A stretch of 64,000 nt of DNA, from assembly GCA_011634665.1 (NCBI GenBank), contig WAEK01000009.1, positions 2,252,681 through 2,316,680 on the forward strand. Direction: 5' to 3'. Positions within the stretch are counted from its first letter, which is position 1. Each line of letters opens with the position of its first letter. The translations under genes and the position numbers were made by a program. Below the pieces are notes generated by a model, which searched no databases, was not told the origin of the DNA, and saw only the letters and a program-made list of their open reading frames with translations. The stretch comes from Mortierella sp. BCC40632. Lineage: Eukaryota > Mortierellomycota > Mortierellomycetes > Mortierellales > Mortierellaceae. Below, piece after piece: positions 46,251 to 57,585 of the stretch.

Positions 46251-46432
46251 ATTGAGCCTTTAGATTTTTCTCCTTCGAGGACAGAGACTCGACCGCAGAC
46301 CAAGATAGGGGCCCAGGGCAAGAGCTTGATTTCACCCACAAGCATCGTTTCGAGAAGTAGAAGTCGCGGAGTAAACCTCATGCCATCCTTTTACGTGGAG
46401 AGGAATGACCAGGGCAGAAGTCAACAACAGCC

Positions 46433-46605
46433 ACTGCCCACCACATTAGCCCCAGATTTCGATCTCTCATTTTGGACATTTGCCAGGCCTTGGCCTATCG
46501 TTTTTTTTTTCTAATTCTTTCAAATTCCACGCCAACAGTGAGTAGCCAAAGTCTCAGACTCGTGAAGCAAACCTATCATTTTTGGCAGATGCCTAACGGT
46601 TCCCG
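46433..46605. repeat. 172-bp direct repeat, copy 2
   Basis: Same orientation as copy 1 and 354 bp away; 173 bp because of one extra T. Could be two LTR-like or duplicated segments around a 182-bp interior. Confidence 0.85.
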
Positions 46606-48011
46606 TGGTTGGTGGCAGAGTTGGCTTCATACTTGACAAATAAGATGGAAAGAGGTGGAACAGTGATTTTTGGAAAAAATCGGGATATTTTAGAATCAAA
46701 ACTATGAGAAATTGACAAAAAAGAATTTTTTATCGTATTTTTTACATGGTCCGTCAAAACTGTTACAATGATATCAGTCCTTTTGTCTGTATATAACTCT
46801 TCATCCATTGCAGTTATCCAGTTGAAACTTTATTGGCTAATTCTACATTGATTAGTGATTCTTCAGTCAAATTATCGAGTCATTTGATAGCTTGTGTAGC
46901 ATATAGTAAGGAATTCAGATGAAAAGTAATAAATATTGTAAATGTTTTGGCCGGCACTGTAATAGATGATTGGGCTGTTGTCGTGTAGTAACTGACACTG
47001 GTCGCAGTAGTTACGATTTTAGCCCTTTCCAAGAGGTGGACAACTTGGGGCTGCGGAGCCATCTGGTCTGCATGCCCCTCAATAGATAGTAGATGAATAA
47101 ATACTTGAGCAGGCTCTTGTTTGCTCCTGGTCGTTTTTTTCCTTTTGTTTTGTTCCTTGTTGACTTTGAAAGTAAGATGCGTCCACCCTCCCCCCCTTTT
47201 TTTGTAGAAGCTTGATTTAGCTTTTGTGTTGCCTTCCGCTCGTTTCATGCCATTGAAGAGCTCCTGGCGACCCGTTGGTAGCATGGCGCTTTTGATGTAA
47301 GACTCTTCTCGTTTCGTCCCCCCCCATTCATTCTTTCCTTCCTTCCTGGCTGTTGTTCCCACCTGAGCAATCCTATGACTCTCATTCATTGGCCCTCGAC
47401 CAGATGACCGTCCCTTTGCCTTCCTCTCCTTTGAGCATCCCCCGTGTGTCTTTGGAGCAAGGAGCTACAGCACACTGTGTTGCAGTGAGTCATACTGACT
47501 AACTACTGCGGGTGGCTTCTGTGGTGGCGAACAACAGTCAATCTCATTTGACCATTGGCTCTTATTACTCGGTGGTTGTCGTGACAAAAGCCACCAGGAA
47601 TCAGGATGGAACACTTAGGGTAGTCTTGATTAGCTTCAAGGCGCCAGGTTGGAATCCAATGACCTAAAAAATGGACCATTCAGGGCCATTGATATCCTAG
47701 CAAAATAAAATAAACAAACTAGAGCGCTCAGTGCCATTTAGACTGCCTTGCAAAATTTGGGCCGCTACTGCATGGGCGATTCTCGGGCCGGTGACGTCAA
47801 GCAGTTGCTCGCGTCGGCTTCTTCAACCAGCTCCTTCAATCAACTCCATCTTCAACCATTACCTCTTCTTCCTCTCTACCTCTTCACTCAACCAATCGTT
47901 CATTCAGTCCCCCTCTCTCATTACCTCCTCCCACTCCTCTCAATCTTTCTGTCCATCACTGGGACATGCATGGACAAAGGCACAATCGGCAAGTGATAAG
48001 GGAATAGAGAC
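46606..48011. other. About 1.4 kb without a supportable gene
   Basis: A 169-residue Lys-rich minus frame (46880-47389) and a 129-residue plus frame (47731-48120, running into a foldback element) are open, but neither has recognisable features. Confidence 0.4.
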
Positions 48012-48109
48012 TAGTGTTCTTCGTGAGTTGGAAATCTTGAATGCTGATTGGCTAGATTTAGAGTTTCAGCCAATCAGCGTCCAAGATTTCGAACTCATGA
48101 AGAACACTA
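48012..48109. mobile_element. Foldback element FB5
   Basis: 98 bp, almost all inverted repeat: TAGTGTTCTTC ends, two 42-bp arms with four or five mismatches and a loop of about 14 bp. Perfect 8-bp target duplication ATAGAGAC (48004-48011 and 48110-48117). Confidence 0.88.
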
Positions 48110-48117
48110 ATAGAGAC

Positions 48118-48266
48118 TAGTGTTTCTCAAAAAAAGCCCGAGCCAAAAAAGTCAGTCCCACACAATGTAAATTTTCGAGCCGAGTCGGGTGAGCTTTCAC
48201 CGAGAAATTTTACATTGTGTGGGACTAGTTTTTTTGGCTCGGCCTTTTTTTTTTTTGAGAAACACT
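48118..48266. mobile_element. Foldback element FB6, CTCGGGC core
   Basis: Begins TAGTGTTTCTC directly after the FB5 right-hand duplication. Arms contain AAAAAAAGCCCGAGCC and ACACAATGTAAA and their complements. The right end GAGAAACACT runs into poly-T, so the second duplication is lost. Confidence 0.75.
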
Positions 48267-49804
48267 TTTTTTTTTTTTTTTTTTTTTTTTTTTCTTTTTT
48301 TTCTTTTCTTTCTCCTTGTCAAAGAGTATGCTACCTTGGTGCGTCTCTTTGAGAATGTCCTTGCTGGAATGTTTCGATCTGTACGGACGGACACGAATTT
48401 TCTTTCCCCATTGCCGCGCTCCATGGAAAGGGTTCACCCCTTTTTCTACATATCTTCTCTAGTATTTATTTCCTCTCTTTCTTTCTCAATAAACGTCAGT
48501 TAGTAACTCACCTCTTGTCCCTAGCCTTTGTCCTAGCCCCAGTCCTTGTTCTTCTCCTTCCCTATTCCTCTTGCCTTGTTACACTCCTTCTCGCTGTCTG
48601 TCTATTCTCTCTTTCTGTTGCGCACTGCTCTGCTACAGTTTTCCCCTTTTCCTCTTCTGCCTTTTTCTTGCGATTACACACCTCTTGGTGGAGGATGCTC
48701 TCTATTCTTTCCTCCCGCTTTTTTAGTTTATATTACCGGTCACTTTATGACGGGCTGGGGTGGGTGGAGGTGCTGTCTACTTTCTGTTGCGCTCCGCTGG
48801 TACAGTTTCCTCTTCTCCTCTTCCTTCTTCTTTTCTTTGTGCACCTTTACTTTTTGATGGTGATGGTGTGGTGTTGGGGGCGGTATCTCTCTCTCTCTCT
48901 TTCTCTCTCTTTCTCTTTCTCTCTCTCTCCTTCTTCACTCAAACACCACACTCCTTCATGTAACTCCTTCTAATCACTCCCCCTCGCTGCTTTGCACTTT
49001 TCAGAATTCACTTTATTGGATACCTCTGTCTCCACCCTTGCTATTGTCATCCACCAGCTATTTTTCTCTCTCCCTTCCTATTCCACCCATACACCATTTT
49101 GAGGGACTCTTCTATGATTATCTATTGCAACTGCTTTTCCATCCGGTGCTCTCACCCTTTCCCCTTCCTTCTTTTACTTAAACCCCTTTATGTCCCGCTG
49201 CTATTACCAAAGCTATTCCTTTTGGATCTCTTTGGATCTCTTTTCATATTTACACTAACTCTATTGCAAGAATACAGAGAGAATCAGGACCACCAATAGG
49301 TTTCCCGACTATCTGCGTCTGCATCAACAATCTGGCGCCTAAAGGGAACACATTCAGCCTTTCTTCAGTATATTACAGCATAGCACCACTATTGAATTGA
49401 GTAGAGAAGGTATATGATTAAAAGAAGAGTACTTAAGTCAGTCATCTGCTTCTATTTTTTTTCACTACTTTGGTGCTACGTTTTTCAGCTTTTTTTTTGG
49501 CCTACTTCGCCACAACAACCGCCACTCTTCTTTTCACAATATCAACTATGCCTTGATATCGATTAGCCAAGCAGGATGAACATGCCAGTGCATATCATGT
49601 GGAGTATATCGATGTTTTTGCAACAAAGGAACAACATGTATCCATTGCCTATCTGATACATCACTTTGTACTTGCAGAGAACGTTACTTTGGAGTAGACT
49701 TTCAAATTGACCAGGACACTCTGCGCAAGGACTTTGAATATGACCAGGAATATGAAGAGGAACTCCAGACCATTCTCAGCGACAATTCATACAACAATGA
49801 AAAG

Positions 49805-49844
<40 letters not shown>

Positions 49845-50257
49845 CAGACAGACAGACAGTCAGACAGACAGATAGACAGACAGAAAATCAGACAGACCGA
49901 TAGACAGACAGAAAGACAGACAGACAGATAGACAGACAGACAGACAGAGAAAAAAGACGATAGTCTATTGCGCGCCTGCTCCAATTCACTTTTACCAGTT
50001 TACAAGCCTTCATTACGTTCCCTCTACTGCGTACCTTCAGATAGATAGGATGACAATAAAAGGAATGCTAATAAGTAACGAAGATCTGTATGATTTCGAT
50101 CTCAATCCTCGATGTGTAACAAAACTCTCTATATTTCATTTAATCCATGTATGGAATCTCTCACTTTATATGAGGCGGGACCTGCAGTGCCACATCCATT
50201 CCTTGACCAAAGGTACGTGTCCCTTTCTTTCAAGGCGAAGGAATATCTCTAATTGTA
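48267..50257. other. Pyrimidine-rich stretch with microsatellites, no gene
   Basis: Strong T/C bias on plus (48270-49200) makes long Ser/Leu/Phe-rich frames that I regard as compositional. A 34-nt poly-A and a (CAGA)n tract follow at 49809-49953. Confidence 0.45.
49809..49953. repeat. Poly-A followed by (CAGA)n microsatellite
   Basis: A run of about 34 A, then about 27 CAGA/TAGA tetramers. Confidence 0.92.
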
Positions 50258-50330
50258 CACCGCGTGGGGTATACCTCACAGTTCACAAGGCGTGGGGTAT
50301 CCTTTTGCCTTGCACCGCATGAGGTATACC

Positions 50331-50696
50331 TAGTGTTCTTTAACTCAACTCACCAACCCACGGACTCAACTAAACTCAACTCATGAGTTGAGTTGAGTTC
50401 AAACTTTCTCCCAACTCGTGTAACATGAGTTGAGTTGAGTCGATGCTTTTTCCGACTCATGAACTCATGAGTTGAGTTGAGTTGAGTTGAAGTGAGTCGA
50501 CTCGCTTATAGGGCGTAGATGCCCTGGGTTGAGATGAGTTCAACTTTTCAACTCATGAGTTGAGTTGAGTTGAGTTGAGTTCAAACTTTTCGACTCATGA
50601 GTTGAGTTGAGTTCATATTTTTCCCAACTCATGTGTGCATGAGTTGAGTTGAGTCGAACCACCAACTTAACTCTACTGGTCTCATGGGAAACACTA
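50331..50696. mobile_element. Foldback element FB3, GAGTT/AACTC core
   Basis: 366 bp with TAGTGTTCTTT and GGGAAACACTA ends. Perfect 8-bp target duplication GGTATACC, which is the satellite core. Several alternating AACTC and GAGTT blocks. Confidence 0.85.
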
Positions 50697-50726
50697 GGTA
50701 TACCTCTTAACTTACACCGCGTGGTG

Positions 50727-50870
50727 TAGTGTTTCTCAAAAAAAGCCCGAGCCAAAAAACTAGTCCCACACAATGTAAAATTTCTCGGTTAAAGCTCACC
50801 CGTCTCGGCTCGAAAATTTACATTGTGTGGGACTTACTTTTTTGGCTCGGGCTTTTTTTGAGAAACACTA
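50727..50870. mobile_element. Foldback element FB4, CTCGGGC core
   Basis: 144 bp, TAGTGTTTCTC...GAGAAACACTA, perfect 8-bp duplication GCGTGGTG (50719-50726 and 50871-50878). Same core as FB6. Inserted in the satellite about 30 bp from FB3. Confidence 0.9.
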
Positions 50871-51250
50871 GCGTGGTGTATTCTTCATACTTTACAGTGC
50901 GTGGGGTATACCTCTCATTATACATCGCGTGGGGTATACTTTACAGTTTACAGGGCGTGGGGTATCCTTTTTACTTACACAGCGTGGGGTATACTTCTTC
51001 CCTTACACAGCGTGGGGTATCCTTTAGGCTTACACGGCATGAGGTATCCTTTCGTCTTACACGGCATAGGGTATGCCTCTCACCTTACACTGCGTGGGGT
51101 ATACCTCTCACCTCACACCGTGTGGAGTATACCTCTCACCTTACACCGCATGAAGTAACCTTTTGGCTTACACTGTGTGGGTTATACATCTCAACTTACC
51201 CCACGTTGGATATCCCTCTTGGTTTACATCGCGTGAGGTACGCCCCTCAG

Positions 51251-51679
51251 CATTTCTTTGAAACTTCTGGAGTAAAAAGTTGCCAAATCTTGACTATTTT
51301 TCACAAGGCGGGAAATAAAGACAAGACAACATCGTGTAAAAAAGCTGAAAGATAGCCTTAGATGACCGATTTGATCGTGAATAATCCCAAACACATAACA
51401 AACAAAGATATAATTTGGTGATCTGGCGGTCATATATGTTCTTTTCTAGCGCGAACGGTGCCGCGCGGGTATGGTAGTATATGTTGAAACACCATCGTAG
51501 ATAGAATTTTATATGATGACCCCATAACTATTAAACTACATTTACTGAAAAGATCCCATTGAACCTGTAGCACACATACCTTACATAGTTTACTTCAAGT
51601 ATTTAATTCCAATTGATAAAATTTTCTTGAATTTTTTACTTATTTAATGTCATTGGAGCTCTGGGTAATACAATTTCAC
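51251..51679. other. Spacer with Helitron-like hairpin copy 2
   Basis: TTCTAGCGCGAACGGTGCCG plus CGCGGG at 51444-51469 matches the motif at 45466. The rest is AT-rich without a gene. Confidence 0.4.
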
Positions 51680-51702
51680 GATTTTAGGGTTTTTAATTAA
51701 GG
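51680..51702 (+). repeat. Degenerate telomere-like repeats at the proximal LINE boundary
   Basis: ATTTTAGGGTTTTTAATTAA followed by GGTTTTAGGC directly abuts the LINE-A 3' end: two or three decayed T(4-5)AGGG units. Confidence 0.6.
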
Positions 51703-51833
51703 TTTTAGGCTTTAAGTTCTTTTAATAGTGTGGCCAGAAGGCAATCTAAGAGTAGGGAAGGCTATGGAAGTGATATGTCGAAGGGAGAGGCGAAAAAATC
51801 AAAGTTGAAAAAAAAAGTCAAGTCAAAAATATT

Positions 51834-54800
51834 CTAAGTCGAAAGAGTAGGGTGTGTGATGCGGGAGGGGAACCAGTCAGAGCGTCTAAGTCGGCTTCCG
51901 TCAGGGTGAAATGGCCAGGGAGGGGGATCAGTGTTGTAGTTTTGACGAGGCCTCTGCCAGAACTCGAGATAGCCAAAGGCTGTCGCAAGAGCAGAAAACT
52001 TCTTCGTGCGGAGGAGGTAATCTATCACATTAAAGTGCAAGATCAGCCCCGGAGGAGGATTGTGGAGGAAAGCTTGGTACGCATCAACACAACCACGAGG
52101 AAGATATCCACAGAGGTCAGCGTCGAAGCACTCCTTGACATGGCGACGAGAGAATCTCTGCTTACACTTGGAGCAATCTGAGCCAGCAGCAAAGTGATTC
52201 AGACTCCAAGCGATAGCATTCTTGCGGAGACGAAGAGAATTTAAAAAGACAAAGTAGCAACTGCCACTAAGTCGCTTTCGCATCTCTGGGACAAACTGGC
52301 GGGGCATGACATGATTCAGAGAACCAACGTCAGCATAAAACTTGTTCCTCAGGAATAACCGGAGAGGGTACCCTGTACTCTCATGGGTCAATCCAGGCGG
52401 CAATGGGTCCAAAGTGCGCGACTCGATGCTTCTTTTGACACTCAACCACTGGGAATAATCCGGGTGACGAGTGACATGGGGCAAGATGCGATCGTGGGGG
52501 CGACGAGTGAACCAAATGCGGCCACGGATGTGTGCAGCAGGATTAGAGTGGTGCATTTTCTGGAAGTGGCGAGTCAAAAGACAGGCCAAGTCCGAAAAGC
52601 GACGCGTTACAACAGGAATAGCCAGCATGGAGTGCATGGCGACAAGTCCAATGTTGTGCTCTGTGATCCAGCAAAGTGCACGATCTTGTACAGCCTGGAC
52701 CGGGAGGAGATACTGGAACCGCGAAGTATCATTCTTGTGGACAAAGGGGAACGGGGCCGGAGTGCTAGCATTGCGACCAGGCGAGTTCATGAGCCAACGA
52801 TAGACCAAGCCGGCACCATAGTCCATTTGAGAACGAACAAAGGTGCGATAAAAGGCAAGGCGAAGACCAGCAGGCCAAAGACTTCCACGACGAACACAAA
52901 TGTCCAAAGTCGAGGTAGCCTTTGCAACAGTAGACTCGAGGTGAGCCTCCCAGTTGATGCCTAACTTCTCGAATGGGAATCCAAGATATGTATAGCGGTC
53001 AACACGGGGAATCTCTCCATGACCAGGAATGATCGGAGTGGGTTCATGAGGGCCAAAGCCAACAGCACCACACTTGGAGAGATTCAACTGCATGCCATTG
53101 TCGTGAGACCAGGCAGCAAGCTTGTTGGTCGAAACCTGTAAGTCAGACGGAAACTCGGACGAGGCCGTGATATCGTCAGCAAACAGAAGCGATCGCGGGA
53201 GGCAGCTATTTGGCACTGTATCTTGATGCAAGAGGGAGGCAAGGTCGTCAATAAAGACGTCGAACAGCAGAGGAGACAAGAGAGACCCTTGAAAAAAGAC
53301 CACGGGTCAAGTCTATCGATCTCGTCTGCCGCCCATTCACCACGATCTTGGAAGAAGTCCCCAGGAAGAGGGAATCAACCAAAGCTAGAATCTGGGTCGA
53401 AGCACCCCTGGACTCGAGCTTGGAAAGCAAGAGTGGGACAGGGACAGTGTCATACGCCTGAGCAAAGTCGTAAAACACCCTACAACGGTGACCGAGAATG
53501 GCAGCTTCGTGGGCCGTCAGAGCGTGCGTCAACGTGGAGAACCCACGTCGAAAGCCAGCCTGAGTCGAATGCAAGCGGAACGCTGGGGAGCGTTCGAAGA
53601 ACCGAATCAACAACCTCTCAAAGGACCGACGCATCATCACAGTAAGTGAAATGGGTCTGAACTTGTTGATAGTTGTCTCCTCACCCTTGGGGATGGGGAA
53701 GATTACCGAGCGGTTCCATGAGGCAGGTGTCACACCGAGTAGACAACACAACCGGAACAACTCAATAGTCCGAAACGGAAGACTAGAACCAATAAGGGCT
53801 CGAAGAAGGCGAATATGAACACCACCATCCTCCCCTGCAACATGAGCTCGATACTTTCTCCAAAACCGAATCAAAGTCGTCAGACCAAAGTCGTCAGACC
53901 ACAGGATCTCATTTGTGAATGAGACTCCACGATAAGGTGAGACAGGAGGGGAAGCAACTCGTCGCGAGTCTGCCGAAACACACCAGAAAAGTGGTTCACA
54001 GCATCCTCAGCAGGAGTGATCGAAGGATCTCGAGACGTCAGGGGGTAACAGTCTTTGTGCGGCAAGCTCGTTTGAAAGGTACGGACAGCGTCAGCCAACG
54101 AAGGAGCATCTGAGATATCATCCCAGAGTCGATCAGCAGAAGCGCGCATCACGGACGGAACATACGAACCACACACCTCCTCGGCGGCAACATGAATGGC
54201 ACTAACAATAGATTCATCCAAGTCGTCGACCAAGCGCTGGCGATCAACCAAAGAAATAACATCAAGCCCACCAGCCGTAGAGAGTTCCTCAACGCGGTGA
54301 AGAACTTGACTACTGTAATCGGCAAAGTCCTCAGCGCAAGCATCAAAGCTGTTGCATAGGTCTGAGCGAACACGGGCGTGCACGAGATATTTCAGGTTGA
54401 ACCTGCGGGCCTCTTGAGTCGGGGACACATCCATAGGAGCACGAAGCTCTAGGACGCAGTCCATCATCTTGTGGTCAGACGTGGTATATGGAGACGAATC
54501 AACATAAGACCAACGGAAGTCTTGACGGCAGCGCACCAGTGCGTGATGATTCTTGGCGGTGCCAGGAGAAGGGAGGTTAAGGAAATAACAACCAGATCTC
54601 ATGACCCTCGACACACACTCAACTCGATCTGAAGGGCCTCCACGAGAACCACGACCAGACAAAGAGTCGAGACGCACATTGAGGTCGCCAAGAATAACAT
54701 CAGGAAGACCAGGGGAAGAAGTAGAACAAGAGATGTGGCGGATGAAAAAGGATTCAAAGTCGGCGATGGGAAGAGAAGGTGGCAGATAGAGGGAACGGAA

Positions 54801-55107
54801 GGTGGAACCAAGGAGGGAAAGATCAATGGAATGGGACGTAACACAAAAAGGATATATGGCGACGAACAAGGGGTGACACAATGCAGAGAAGACCACCATG
54901 GCGGTGACCAGCTGCAGGGGCCGGAGGAAGGGGAGAGGAGCAAAGGAAGAGTGGGTGGGAAGAATAAAAGGAATGATCCAAGAACCAAGTCTCAGAGCAG
55001 ATGAAGATGTCGAACTGTGAAGGAATGAAAGAACAAACACGCTCAAAGTCTTTGGCTGGAAGGCCGCGACAGTTGAGGTAGGCAATACGAACAAACTTAC
55101 TATTCAT
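51834..55107 (-). pseudogene. LINE-A ORF2: APE endonuclease plus reverse transcriptase, frameshifted
   Basis: About 1090 codons from the ATG at 55107 (MNSKFVRIAYLNCRGL). The N-terminal apurinic-type endonuclease has RIAYLNCRGL, FICSETWFLDH, HGGLLCIVSP, ILGDLNVRLDSLSGR and TTSDHKMMDCVL. The RT follows (SLTVMMRRSFERLLIRFF, DFAQAYDTVPVP, SPLLFDVFIDDLA, LLFADDITASSE). A C-terminal Cys-His motif reads CSKCKQRFSRRHVKECF. No RNase H domain is visible, as in R1-like LINEs. Breaks fall near 54830, 53955 (AGGGGAAG), 53830 and 53293 (GAAAAAAG); copy B differs by a base in those runs. Confidence 0.87.
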
Positions 55108-57177
55108 TAAAGATCTTCCTCAGAGTCTTCGGCAACTGGGGCGGCAGCGGCATCGGGAACGGCAGGAGGGTCACAGTCCATACCTTCATCAACAGCATCA
55201 GCCGAAGCCGGAGTCGAGTCAGGGAGAGGAGCTGGAACAGTCTTGTCGGGCAAGTCTTCAGGGACCGGCAGATTGCCAACGCGGAGCAAATTCAAAAAGT
55301 ACTCGCGGACAACTGGTAAGGTCGTAGAGCCAACCGTCTTTGTCAGACGATCGCCATAAGCCTTCTTCACTCGAGCGCGAACTTCAGGGGTGGCTGCTGC
55401 ATCACCAGGGACGGATGGGTCGTAGGTAGGGAGATGGCGGAAGGAGAAGGCGGAGAGAGTAGAGATCAAGCCATCCTTATAGGAAGATTCCACAAGGAGC
55501 TCGAGAATGGAGCGACCAACAAAAGCAAAGTTATGAATAGCCGAGGTACGAACACGAAGAGCTCGGAACTTTGCCTTGAGTTGGCCAAGGGGACAAGACT
55601 CAATGCCACTAAAGTAGACACGAGTGACAGAGGTGGAGGGAGGAGTGGGGCGACGGCGTGCTTGGAATGGACGAGGGGAAGGCTTAAGTGAATCGATGAT
55701 CTTTCGCTGTTCGTCTGAGAGATTTGCTCTAAGAGAATCAGCATAAGATCGAGGGGAGGAAGTGTTGGGAGAGGTGGAAGGAGAGGCGGCGGAAGCGGGA
55801 GCAGCAGCTTTTTCAGGAAGTCGGCGAGTGGGAATAGGCGAGGCAGGGAGTGCAGGGAACGCAGCAGAGGCAGTCAACGACGCAGTCGTGGCTGCCTCAA
55901 GTCTATCAGCAAGAGAATCCAGACGGCCAATGACGGCTACAGTTTTCTCAAGCGAAGACTCAGTGTTCTCAACACGGGTAGCTAAAGCTGAGACATCTTT
56001 GGCCAACTCGGAGACCTTCAATTCCAAGGCTGAAAACTTGGCGGAGGGAGGAAGGGGATGAAAAGGAACAGAAGAGGAGGGACCATCGCGAATGCCATCA
56101 ATTTCACTCTGAACTTTCGCAAGAAGAGCCTTAATAGACTCATACTCTTTGAAAAGTCGAGATTGATTGAGGACAATCTCATCACAAAGTTCCGGATCAA
56201 TCTTACGAAGCTTCCCCAAACGACTGGCCTCCTTAGCCAAGTGACGGGAAAAAGCAGCCGAAGACGATTCAGGAGCATTTGATGAAAACCCATCAGAGTC
56301 TGAATCATTGATGATCCGACGGCCCCTCTTGCGACCCAACGCAGACGCACCACCACCGGGAGCAACTGCGTCTGGAGAGCTTGTGGAAAAATTGACAGCA
56401 GGATGAGAGGTAGGAGAAGTCACAGGGATGAGTGGAGGAGTTTGGACAGAGCTGGGTTTCGATAGGGGGATCTGGGCAGCTGGAAAAGGTGAAGGCAGAT
56501 TCGGGAACGGAGGAGTCGGGGGTGGAGGGAACAGGGGCAAAAGGAAGAAGTTGGTAAAGAAGACGATACAAAATCACTAGGTAACTCGAAAGTATCCATA
56601 GATTCGTCCATATCGTCAAGAGGGAGATCAGAAGAGGGCAAAACAGGTGAAACAGGACTCTCCACTTGGGACATAGAAGAAATATCTTCCAAGTCCACAG
56701 AAGTGAATTGTTCGATGGAGGAAACAACACTGTGGAGACGGGCAGGCATAGAGGCAATGCAGGGGGGGCAGAGGCAGAGGCAGGGGGTGGAGGCAGAGGC
56801 AGAAGTCAAAGGAGAAGGCGCAGGAGACAAGAAAAAAAGGAAGGGGAACTGTTGTCAATAGTGGAAGGGGGCTGAGTGATGGGGGAGGTAGTGCAGTTGA
56901 CACGATTGTCGAAGGTACCAAGATACTTGATGGCTTGTTCGACGGTTATCTTCTCATGTTTGCACGTTCTGGCGTAGCGACGGGCATAAAGTCCACGCTT
57001 GGAGACGACTTGATCTTTGGAAAACTTGTTAACGGGGCATTCATGACGCTTGCAAGGAAACGGCCATCGATGACCATACTCCTTTACAAGGAAGTCAGCG
57101 CGGAGAATATCGATGGGATTCCCGATAAACTTGGCCGAGATCTCAGCGAGATCTTCGGGGGTGCCGGGGGTCCCCAT
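55107..57177 (-). pseudogene. LINE-A ORF1, frameshifted
   Basis: Starts MGTPGTPEDLAEISAKF at 57177. An N-terminal putative zinc site C-x4-C-x24-C-x-H (residues 42, 47, 72, 74) is shared with copy B. A Ser/Pro-rich linker, a coiled-coil block (LRKIDPEL... ALLAKVQSEID) and a C-terminal RNA-binding-like block (RVYFSGIESCPLGQLKAKFR) follow. The frame shifts near 56830 and 56540. ORF1 ends in TAA overlapping the ORF2 ATG. Confidence 0.8.
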
Positions 57178-57412
57178 GATGAAGGAGATGCGACGGACCT
57201 GGGCAGGAGGGGGATTATATAAGAAAAAATGATCCCCGGGAGAGTGCGAAAAAAAAAATGGAAGGAATAGGGTGAGTCAAAGTGACCAAAAAGATGGCGT
57301 GATTACTGCGGGTGGTTTTTTTGTTATGGTTTTGAGTGGCAGTGCAGGGGGCCAGATGGATCTGGCGGGGGAAAGTGGCGGGGGCAACGTTTAGCCAGGA
57401 TTTAGGGCTTAG
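57178..57412 (-). promoter_or_regulatory. LINE-A 5' UTR, single monomer
   Basis: Homologous to the LINE-B monomers (shares GGGGATTATATAAGAAAA, AAAAAGATGGCGTGATTACT). In element sense it carries a TTATATAAT TATA-like motif about 40 bp upstream of the ORF1 ATG. Confidence 0.6.
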
Positions 57413-57452
57413 TTGGGGGGGGTTTTTAGGGATTTTTTAGGGTTTTTAGGCT
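57413..57452 (+). repeat. Telomere-like repeats between the two LINE copies
   Basis: GGGGGGGGTTTTTAGGGATT followed by TTTTAGGGTTTTTAGGC: three or four T(5-6)AGGG units between the 5' end of copy A and the 3' end of copy B. Confidence 0.8.
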
Positions 57453-57585
57453 TTTAAGTTTTTTAATAGTGTGGCCAGAAGGCAATCTAAGAGTAGGGAA
57501 GGCTATGGAAGTGATATGGCGAGGGAGAGTCGAAAAAATCAAAGTTGAAAAAAAAAAAAAAAAAAGTCAAGTCGGAAAAAATATT

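Larger units (their letters stand above)
50258..51250. repeat. 28-bp satellite with GCGTGGGGTATACC core, about 17 units
   Basis: Units recur every 27-29 bp (e.g. 50982, 51010, 51038, 51066, 51093, 51121) with consensus TTACACNGCGTGGGGTATAC. The array is split by FB3 and FB4. Two inverted units occur near 38776-38822, so the satellite is dispersed. Confidence 0.88.
51703..57412 (-). mobile_element. Telomeric APE-type LINE, copy A (proximal)
   Basis: Head-to-tail with copy B and in the same orientation; the 3' end (51703) faces the chromosome interior. Order in element sense: 5' UTR (one monomer, 57412-57178), ORF1 (57177-55107), ORF2 (55107-51834), 3' UTR with an A run. The 3' end CACACTATTAAAAGAACTTA is followed by CCTAAAA-type repeats. 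The coding parts are nearly the same as copy B in ORF2 but more diverged in ORF1. Confidence 0.9.

Noticed and set aside
47731..48120. 129-residue plus-strand protein
   Set aside because: Its last third is the FB5 foldback element, and no motif is present.
48515..48973. 152-residue Ser/Leu/Phe-rich protein
   Set aside because: Three plus frames are open over the same pyrimidine-rich stretch, so openness is compositional.
52383..53645. Plus-strand ORFs inside the LINE copies
   Set aside because: They are antisense shadows of ORF2; the same shadows occur in both copies and have no domain.
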